NCBI GenBank assembly: GCA_002316835.1
Contig: DCEG01000086.1
Coordinates: 1 to 13,328, forward strand
DNA: 13,328 nt
Reading direction: 5' to 3'
Source of the DNA: Bacteroidales bacterium UBA1035
Lineage (GTDB): Bacteria > Bacteroidota > Bacteroidia > Bacteroidales > Dysgonomonadaceae
A program made the position numbers and the translations under genes. Under the pieces are notes generated by a model. It made no database searches. It saw only the letters and a list, made by a program, of their open reading frames with translations, and was not told the origin of the DNA. This document shows positions 6,012 through 10,899 of this stretch, piece after piece. Position 1 is the stretch's first letter. The number at the start of each line of letters is the position of its first letter.

Positions 6012-8273
6012 TTATTTGTTTGTCTTCTTTTTTGTGATCACTATCACCCCATTTTCCCCATCTTTTCCATAAAGATTAACGGCTGATTTATTTTTCAAAA
6101 CCGAAATCGATTCAATCTCTGCAGGAGTAACGGAATTTAGTTCAAAATCTTTTCCCTTTACTATTCCATCAATAACAATTAACGGTTTTTTGTCTTCGGA
6201 AACGCCTCGTAAGGAAAAAATAGATTCTTTTGCCTCGGAATTTACACCTACCACCTTACCTTGAACACCTTCCACTTTAACATTCGGTTCTTTTTTTGTT
6301 GTAATTAAAATTACACCGTCTTTTGCTTTTTCTCCATACATAGCGACGGTACCTTGATCGTTTTTAAGCACAGAAATAGATTCGATTTCATCAGGTTTTA
6401 GTTCTTTCATTTTTTCACTCGTAGCCTGAATACCATCAATGATATAAAGCGGTTTTTTGTCGTTTTCTATAATCCGCACACCAGCATCAGCTTTACCAGT
6501 AAATTCTATTCCGTTTTTGAGTTTTTTTGTTGTAATAATAATCACCCCATTCTTACCGTCTTCGCCGTACAACGATTCGGCTCCTGTATCTTTTAACACG
6601 GACATAGAATCAATTTCATCGGGATTTAAGGAGTCCAGATTAAAATCCTTCGGCATTCTTTTACCATCAATAATAATCAACGGATTTTCTTTTTTTTCAC
6701 CCGTGCCGCGGATAATTATCGAAGGGTTGCTATTTTTCTCACCCGTGCCACGTACAACAATGGAAGGTTTACCTTTCAGGTCCTCCATACTTCCAACACC
6801 CACCGCCACTACATCGTCAGGCTGTAAAACAATTACCAGATTGTCCTGAGCTTTTTCCACTTCATATTCAAAAGCCTTGTAACCCACCATGACAAACCGA
6901 AGCACATCGCCTTTACCGGCTTTTATCACAAATTTTCCTTCGGGATCGGTAATGGTGCCCATGTTGGAATCTTTAATAACCACAGCCACTCCCGGAACAA
7001 AACCGTCTTTGCCTTTTACAAAACCGGAAACGGTGAGTTTAGATTGATTATCAACTGCCTCATTCACATCGTCACGGCCTGCGATGCGCACGGTTATCAG
7101 CTCCTTGTTTTCGCCTTCGCCTTTTTCGAGCGATACCTTGAAGTTGCTTTCTGGCTTATTAAAGGTAACTTTCTGAGTTTTATATCCCAACATAGAAAAA
7201 GATACGGAGACACCTCGTTCCGTGTCCAGAACAAAATTGCCATCCATATCCGAAACAATAGCTTCGTTCTCACCTTCTTTAATCAATTTCACGCCCATCA
7301 TTGGTTTTCCGGTCTTATCCACCACTTGTCCCACAACGGTAAAACCTTCGTTTATTTCCACCGTTTCTTTGGTCTCTTCTTCCACCACTTTCGCATTTAG
7401 TTTAGGAACCGAAAGTGCCACCATAGCCAGGAACAACACGGGAAGCGCCGCCGTGTAATTCCATTTCATTCGTTCGTTTGTTTTGTTTTTCATCATCATA
7501 GTAATTCTTTTGTGCAAATCGCGCTGGCGGAAGTTGTTTGCCAACGCAAACTTATGTTCGCCCACGCTTTTGCGGATTAGTAAAAGTTGATATTGTTTTG
7601 CATCGATACCGTTGTTAAGTACCTGCTCATCTGCCTGATATTCGTGAACCGACTGAATTTCTCGGCGAAGCAGCCACGAAAACGGATTGAACCAGAACAC
7701 ACACGTGAACAGGTCGAGAAAAATCATATCGAAAGAATGCTGCAAATGAATGTGCGCCCGCTCGTGATTGATAATCGCCCGATTATCTGCCGATACATCT
7801 TTTCGCGAAAGGCCAATATATTTCATCCAGCTGAACGGTGAAATATCTTTATCGGTAATGCACAAAACCGTATCATCGGCAAGCGTTTGCTTTTCCGATT
7901 TGCGGATAATACCGATAAGTTGGTTCAGTCCGATAAGGTAACGCATTACCGCAAATGCAAATCCCAGAGCAAAAATGACCGAAAGCAACTCGATCCATGG
8001 AATCTCAATTGGTTGTGCAGGCAGTTCGGAAATTTCAACTATCGGAATATTGGAAAAATCCATCGGAAGATTTTCGATAACCGGTTCTGCTTTTTTCTCG
8101 GGAATAAGATTGAAATGAAAAAACGGAAGCACGGCAACCATTACTACAATCAAAATCAACGAGAAACGATTGAAATTGTGAAACGTATTTTTGCCGAAAA
8201 ACAGTTTGTAAAAACCGTAAAACAGCGCCATTAAAATGGATGCACGGAGCAGGTAATATAAGAATTGTTCCAT
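6012..8273 (-). CDS. M56 (BlaR1-like) membrane metallopeptidase with regulatory-like domains and three SusC-plug-like repeats
   Basis: This 753-residue protein has membrane segments near residues 6-25, 37-55, 93-118 and 273-290. A zinc-protease site lies between the third and fourth: H170-E-R-A-H174, with E211 of HEYQADE as the likely third ligand. After the last membrane helix come two carboxypeptidase-regulatory-like beta domains (about 311-382 and 412-484). Three related modules (531-582, 607-660, 697-748) then resemble the core of a SusC-type TonB plug: PLxxIDG, PDEIESISVLK, LYGxxGxNGVIxITTKK. No beta-barrel or penicillin-binding domain follows. By family knowledge, M56 proteins sense an extracytoplasmic cue and trigger inactivation of a BlaI-type repressor, and that partner is encoded 160 nt upstream on the same strand. 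The cue is unknown. The plug-like tail may be the periplasmic sensing part (inference). Confidence 0.9.
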   Translation of the reverse strand: MEQFLYYLLRASILMALFYGFYKLFFGKNTFHNFNRFSLILIVVMVAVLPFFHFNLIPEKKAEPVIENLPMDFSNIPIVEISELPAQPIEIPWIELLSVIFALGFAFAVMRYLIGLNQLIGIIRKSEKQTLADDTVLCITDKDISPFSWMKYIGLSRKDVSADNRAIINHERAHIHLQHSFDMIFLDLFTCVFWFNPFSWLLRREIQSVHEYQADEQVLNNGIDAKQYQLLLIRKSVGEHKFALANNFRQRDLHKRITMMMKNKTNERMKWNYTAALPVLFLAMVALSVPKLNAKVVEEETKETVEINEGFTVVGQVVDKTGKPMMGVKLIKEGENEAIVSDMDGNFVLDTERGVSVSFSMLGYKTQKVTFNKPESNFKVSLEKGEGENKELITVRIAGRDDVNEAVDNQSKLTVSGFVKGKDGFVPGVAVVIKDSNMGTITDPEGKFVIKAGKGDVLRFVMVGYKAFEYEVEKAQDNLVIVLQPDDVVAVGVGSMEDLKGKPSIVVRGTGEKNSNPSIIIRGTGEKKENPLIIIDGKRMPKDFNLDSLNPDEIDSMSVLKDTGAESLYGEDGKNGVIIITTKKLKNGIEFTGKADAGVRIIENDKKPLYIIDGIQATSEKMKELKPDEIESISVLKNDQGTVAMYGEKAKDGVILITTKKEPNVKVEGVQGKVVGVNSEAKESIFSLRGVSEDKKPLIVIDGIVKGKDFELNSVTPAEIESISVLKNKSAVNLYGKDGENGVIVITKKKTNK
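6030..6683 (-). repeat. Three coding repeats of a ~52-residue plug-like module in the M56 protein
   Basis: Copies lie at 6528-6683, 6294-6455 and 6030-6185. Each encodes a PLxxIDG strand, a (P)xEIESISVLK helix-strand and an LYG/MYG turn followed by NGVIxIT(T)KK or DGVILITTKK. The copies are diverged rather than identical, so this is an old intragenic triplication. Linkers of 24 and 36 residues separate them. Confidence 0.85.
6684..6767 (-). repeat. 42-nt (14-residue) tandem duplication within the M56 gene
   Basis: Residues 503-516 (PSIVVRGTGEKNSN) and 517-530 (PSIIIRGTGEKKEN) are adjacent near-identical copies. They correspond to the RGxG strand that precedes PLxxIDG in SusC-type plugs. The similarity is higher than between the three larger modules, suggesting a more recent duplication. 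Confidence 0.8.
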
Positions 8274-8312
8274 TTGTCAGTTATTTGTGTTTGTCTCTTT
8301 TTATAAATTTAT

Positions 8313-8412
8313 ATTGAATGAGATCGAGCGCAGATTGAATAAGATTGAAAAACAGGTAGCCCGCTATCAATCTTCATCAATCTTTTTCAATCTATCATCA
8401 ATCTTTTTTAAA
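8313..8412. repeat. Repeat-rich spacer between blaI-type and M56 genes
   Basis: The 160-nt gap (8274-8433) is packed with ATTGAAT/TCAATCT words. ATTGAATGAGAT (8313-8324) recurs as ATTGAATAAGAT (8335-8346), and TCAATC words occur four times between 8367 and 8409. The two halves face each other: 8333-8348 can pair with 8367-8382 over 16 bp with two mismatches and an 18-nt loop. The block at 8377-8394 matches 4806-4823 exactly. A transcribed hairpin here could affect the relative expression of the two genes (inference). Confidence 0.7.
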
Positions 8413-8433
8413 CATGGCAATAATTTTATACTT

Positions 8434-8799
8434 TCACTTGTCATTCAGCTTTTCCACTTCGTCCAGCAGTTTCCTCACATCCTCCACCGAAATATTTTCA
8501 TCTTTGATCAACGACGAAACCACGCTCAGGTACGAATTATCGAAATATTTTTTCACCACGTTTTTCAGCGTTCCATTGCGATATTCTTCTTCGGTTATTA
8601 CGGCAAAATAACGGTATGTTGTACCGAATGTTTCGTGCGACAGAAATCCTTTTTCCTCCAGCATACGCACGTAGGTTGACAATGTATTGAAATGCGGCTT
8701 CGGATCGGGATACATTTCCACAAGTTGTTTCACGAACAACGCATCGTTTTCCCAAAAATAACGCATTACTTCTTCTTCTTTGGCTGTTAATTCTTTCAT
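8434..8799 (-). CDS. BlaI/MecI/CopY-family transcriptional repressor
   Basis: This 121-residue winged-helix repressor has its DNA-binding domain at about residues 1-70. The start (LTAKEEEVMRYFWE) is typical, the recognition helix is near 38-53 (NTLSTYVRMLEEKGFL), and the wing ends in TTYRYFAVIT. The remaining helices (75-120) form the family's dimerisation arm. In BlaI and MecI the metalloprotease partner leads to cleavage at an Asn-Phe bond in this arm. I see no Asn-Phe at the equivalent place, where the sequence reads SSLIKDENIS, so the release mechanism or site may differ. It precedes the M56 gene on the same strand, the classic regulator-sensor pairing. Three dyad operators over its own promoter point to autorepression. 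The start is supported by an A-rich leader and a -7 element about 37 nt upstream. Confidence 0.92.
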   Translation of the reverse strand: MKELTAKEEEVMRYFWENDALFVKQLVEMYPDPKPHFNTLSTYVRMLEEKGFLSHETFGTTYRYFAVITEEEYRNGTLKNVVKKYFDNSYLSVVSSLIKDENISVEDVRKLLDEVEKLNDK

Positions 8800-8805
8800 T
8801 TTTTC

Positions 8806-8819
8806 AGATGTTAGATGTC
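8806..8819 (+). repeat. Two-copy 7-nt tandem repeat in the blaI-type gene leader
   Basis: AGATGTT and AGATGTC are adjacent in the 5' untranslated leader of the repressor gene. It is the same 7-nt period as the repeats at 4383 and 9691, but a different word. Confidence 0.5.
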
Positions 8820-8835
8820 ATCATTATTTCTATTG

Positions 8836-8843
8836 CAAATATA
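8836..8843 (-). promoter_or_regulatory. -7 promoter element of the BlaI-M56 unit
   Basis: Read on the minus strand this is TATATTTG, a perfect TAnnTTTG match. The expected -33 position falls at about 8863-8867, inside the second dyad, and is not a clear TTTG. Transcription would start near 8829, giving a leader of about 30 nt. The first operator dyad overlaps this element by one base. Confidence 0.7.
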
Positions 8844-8902
8844 ACTAAAACTTTTAGTTTATAAACTAATTGATTTAGTTAAAAGAACTAAACAAAATAG
8901 TT
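8843..8902. promoter_or_regulatory. Triple operator array, three 17-bp dyads AACTA-N7-TAGTT
   Basis: Three dyads of identical geometry lie at 8843-8859, 8864-8880 and 8886-8902. All have AACTA and TAGTT half-sites separated by 7 nt. The first is a full 8-bp inverted repeat around a single C. Start-to-start spacing is 21 and 22 nt, about two helical turns, so bound dimers would sit on one face of the DNA. Dyad 1 abuts the -7 element and dyad 2 covers the -33 position, an ideal arrangement for repression by the BlaI-type protein encoded just downstream. The well-known BlaI/MecI core is TACA/TGTA, so the half-site here differs. Assignment to this repressor is inferred from position. Confidence 0.75.
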
Positions 8903-8908
8903 AAAATT

Positions 8909-8946
8909 TCAGACAAAAAGAAAACCGATTGGCAATCAATCGGTTT
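8909..8946 (-). terminator. Intrinsic terminator of the SPFH operon
   Basis: On the minus strand a perfect 10-bp stem (AAACCGATTG with CAATCGGTTT) and a 5-nt loop are followed by a T-rich run (TCTTTTTGTCT). It lies 37 nt after the stop of the RHH gene. It separates that operon from the operator and promoter of the repressor gene, whose first dyads begin only a few bases beyond. Confidence 0.85.
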
Positions 8947-8983
8947 ATATATAATTCTCATCTGTTGCAAAGCATCAGAGACT

Positions 8984-9154
8984 TTAGTTCTTGTCCTTCA
9001 ACCTTCCGCTTTTCTTCAATGACTGATCCAAAATCCATTGAATTTGGCCATTGACACTGCGGAACTCATCGGCAGCCCATTTTTCGATGGCTTCCATCGT
9101 TTCTGAGTCTAATCTCAGAGCGAAATTCTTAGTTGTCTTTTCTTTTTTTGCCAT
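8984..9154 (-). CDS. Arc-type ribbon-helix-helix DNA-binding protein (56 aa)
   Basis: This short gene was found by translating the minus strand. It encodes 56 residues: a basic N-terminus (MAKKEKTTKN), a beta strand (FALRL, residues 11-15), a first helix (ETMEAIEKWAADE), then RSVNGQIQWILDQSLKKSGR. The last part closely matches the second helix of Arc repressor (pattern RSVNxxI...L..SLKK.GR). Arc-like proteins bind DNA as dimers of dimers through the paired strand. The start codon is 2 nt after the stop of the upstream membrane-protein gene, so translational coupling is likely. It is the last gene of the SPFH operon and is followed by an intrinsic terminator. Target DNA is unknown. It could autoregulate the operon or link membrane state to transcription. 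No toxin gene is adjacent, so an antitoxin role is not supported. Confidence 0.85.
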   Translation of the reverse strand: MAKKEKTTKNFALRLDSETMEAIEKWAADEFRSVNGQIQWILDQSLKKSGRLKDKN

Positions 9155-9156
9155 TT

Positions 9157-9669
9157 TCAATTTTTCATTTTTCCCAACCTGGTCAAAATATCGGTTAAAC
9201 GTTCGGGTTGTCTTGTTCCGATTAGCACTTTTTTACCGTTCATCAAAACCAGCTGCAATCCCATGTTTCCCGACATCGAATAATATTTTGTCCCATCTAT
9301 GGAAACTTTCCATCCCCATCCACCGGATTTTAGCGGATTATATTTTCTAACAGATACAGCCTGAATATTGTTCCATTCATAAAGTTTGTACCGGAACTGA
9401 AGTGGGAATAGCTTCACGTAAATGCCTTCATTATTGACAAATGTATGAAGTTTTGTGCTAAACATTGCCACGCTAAGCAAAAGCATGGATACGGTAACAA
9501 TTATTAATCCGGTGTCACTCATCGGATTATCACCCCATGGTTTTCTTATTAGCAGTTGCTGAACGCATCCCCACAAAAACAATACATTTACGCCGATCAT
9601 CAATAACCACACCCACCATTGGCGAAATCGCTGAACTTCGTAAAATTCAATCGGCATTTTTTTCATCAC
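9157..9669 (-). CDS. Two-TM membrane protein with PH-like C-terminal domain
   Basis: This 170-residue protein has two hydrophobic helices (about 18-38 and 54-71) and a beta-rich tail (about 75-165). The tail pattern is strand-turn-strand (HTFVNNEGIYVKLFP), a W-N-x-I-Q-A-V-S-V-R-K-Y strand, a Gly/Trp-rich turn (KSGGWGWK), then GLQLVLMNGKKVLIGTRQPERL. This layout resembles bacterial PH-like domains of small membrane proteins. I cannot assign a named family with certainty. It lies between the SPFH gene (37-nt gap) and the RHH gene (2-nt gap) on the same strand, so it is probably a partner of the SPFH protein in the membrane. A second Met at residue 2 and another at residue 5 are possible starts. 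GGAG just upstream of the first favours it. Confidence 0.75.
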   Translation of the reverse strand: MMKKMPIEFYEVQRFRQWWVWLLMIGVNVLFLWGCVQQLLIRKPWGDNPMSDTGLIIVTVSMLLLSVAMFSTKLHTFVNNEGIYVKLFPLQFRYKLYEWNNIQAVSVRKYNPLKSGGWGWKVSIDGTKYYSMSGNMGLQLVLMNGKKVLIGTRQPERLTDILTRLGKMKN

Positions 9670-9690
9670 TCCTGTCTTTGTTCTTTAATC

Positions 9691-9704
9691 TTGACTCCTG
9701 GCTC
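9691..9704 (+). repeat. Two-copy 7-nt repeat in the SPFH/PH-like gene gap
   Basis: TTGACTC is followed directly by CTGGCTC on the plus strand. The second unit differs by one base from the last unit of the repeat at 4397-4403. It falls in the 37-nt gap between two minus-strand genes. Confidence 0.55.
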
Positions 9705-9706
9705 TC

Positions 9707-10642
9707 TTACTGATACAGCGTCCCCGTATTCAGCACCGGCTGAGCCGATTCATCGGCGCAAAGCACAACCAGCAAGTTGCTTACCATAGCAGCTTTTTTA
9801 TCGCAATCCATTTCGATGATATTTTCGTCTTCGATTCGTTCGAGAGCCATTTTCACCATCGATACAGCACCTTCAACTATCTTTTCGCGTGCAGAAATAA
9901 TGGCTTCGGCCTGCTGACGACGAAGCATCACGGCTGCAATCTCGGGCGCATACGCCAGATAATTGATGCGCGCCTCTACAATTTCAATTCCGGCCATTTC
10001 CAATCGATCATTCAGCTCGTTCAGCAAATCCACATTCACCTCATCGCCTCCCGATCGAAGCGTAATTTCCGCATCTGAAACCACGTTATTGTCGTAAGCG
10101 TATTGCCCGGCAACCTGGCGTAATGCCGCATCACTTTGTACGGAAACAAAATTTTCAAACGCTTTCATCTTGTTTGCCACATTCACAACCGTTCCTGCAG
10201 TAACATTCCCTGATGCCATGGTTTGCGAGTCAATCTCGAACATGGCCTTATACGTATCCTTTAACTTCCAAACCAGCACCAGACCAATCAAAATGGGATT
10301 TCCCACCTTATCGTTCACCTTTATCGGATCTACATTAAGGTTCCGGGCACGCATCGAAAGTTTTTTACGTGTCATGAACGGATTTACCCAAAAGAAACCG
10401 GTATCTCTGAAAGTACCTTTATACTTACCAAAGAAAACCATTACCGAAGATTCGTTTGGTTCAAGTTTCATAAATCCTATCAACATCACAAACCAGATAA
10501 CAGCTAATACAATTCCGGCAACAATTCCCCAATTGCCCTGAAAAAATAACCACGCATCCGCAACAAGCAGGATAAGTAAAAAGAATAACATTAAAAAACC
10601 ATTCGCTTTGAATCCTTTGTAATTAATTTCTTTCGTTTCCAT
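9707..10642 (-). CDS. SPFH/band-7 domain membrane protein
   Basis: This 311-residue protein has two N-terminal membrane helices (about 16-34 and 38-57), then a band-7/SPFH domain (about 60-245). Recognisable features are the KLEPNESSVMVFFGKYKGTF entry, the GFFWVNPF turn, the beta-rich NPILIGLVLVWKL core and an AYAPEIAAVMLRRQQAEAIISAREKIVEGA helix. The last is the coiled assembly region of stomatin/slipin-like proteins. SPFH proteins oligomerise into large membrane cages or rafts that organise or protect other membrane proteins. I chose the ATG at 10642: an upstream in-frame start at 10708 would put coding sequence across the promoter and add a non-conserved N-terminus. It is the first gene of a three-gene operon with the PH-like membrane protein and the Arc-type regulator. 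Confidence 0.9.
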   Translation of the reverse strand: METKEINYKGFKANGFLMLFFLLILLVADAWLFFQGNWGIVAGIVLAVIWFVMLIGFMKLEPNESSVMVFFGKYKGTFRDTGFFWVNPFMTRKKLSMRARNLNVDPIKVNDKVGNPILIGLVLVWKLKDTYKAMFEIDSQTMASGNVTAGTVVNVANKMKAFENFVSVQSDAALRQVAGQYAYDNNVVSDAEITLRSGGDEVNVDLLNELNDRLEMAGIEIVEARINYLAYAPEIAAVMLRRQQAEAIISAREKIVEGAVSMVKMALERIEDENIIEMDCDKKAAMVSNLLVVLCADESAQPVLNTGTLYQ

Positions 10643-10677
10643 ATTGATAAATTTAAAATGATATTGTTTTGATATCA

Positions 10678-10709
10678 CAAATATATTATCTTTTTTTAAT
10701 ACCAACAAA
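10678..10709 (-). promoter_or_regulatory. Promoter of the SPFH operon
   Basis: On the minus strand TTTG (10706-10709) is followed after exactly 20 nt by TATATTTG (10678-10685). This is an almost ideal Bacteroidota -33/-7 pair. The start codon at 10642 would follow a leader of about 30 nt. The promoter supports 10642 over the longer start at 10708. Confidence 0.82.
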
Positions 10710-10823
10710 ATTTTTCAATTATTTTTTTCATTTTTTTGTTATTTATTCGAAGATGTATGAAAAAATGATAGTTAATTACATAAAAACCACGGGTTAAATC
10801 GTTAGTTATTAAGCAAAAAGTTA

Positions 10824-10831
10824 TAACTTTG
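10824..10831 (+). promoter_or_regulatory. -7 promoter element of the M3 peptidase gene
   Basis: TAACTTTG is a perfect TAnnTTTG match, followed by GCG. No clear -33 TTTG is seen; the closest is a TTAG about 18 nt upstream. The transcription start would be near 10837, giving a leader of about 62 nt that contains a 17-bp palindrome. Confidence 0.65.
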
Positions 10832-10844
10832 CGTTAATTTTCTG

Positions 10845-10861
10845 AATTCATTCAATGAATT
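10845..10861. promoter_or_regulatory. 17-bp perfect palindrome in the M3 peptidase leader
   Basis: AATTCATT and AATGAATT flank a single C with no mismatch. It lies about 8 nt downstream of the predicted transcription start. It could be an operator for a dimeric regulator or, less likely given the 1-nt centre, an RNA hairpin. Confidence 0.5.
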
Positions 10862-10899
10862 TCTCACAATCGTTTAAATAACAATTAATTATTAACCGA

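Noticed and set aside
7044..7400. 118-codon plus-strand frame inside the M56 gene
   Set aside because: It is antisense to a conserved regulatory-like domain; the His/Phe-rich product is a complement artefact.
8366..8412. Possible CRISPR-like array of TCAATC units
   Set aside because: Units are only 6-10 nt with no unique spacers of constant length; this is low-complexity tandem DNA.
8984..9669. Toxin-antitoxin pair formed by the RHH protein and the upstream membrane protein
   Set aside because: The upstream protein has two TM helices and a PH-like tail with no toxin features, and the antitoxin-like gene is last rather than paired with a small toxin; the SPFH operon context explains it better.
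10643..10708. Longer N-terminus for the SPFH protein (start at 10708)
   Set aside because: The extension would cover the near-ideal -33/-7 promoter and adds residues atypical for the family.
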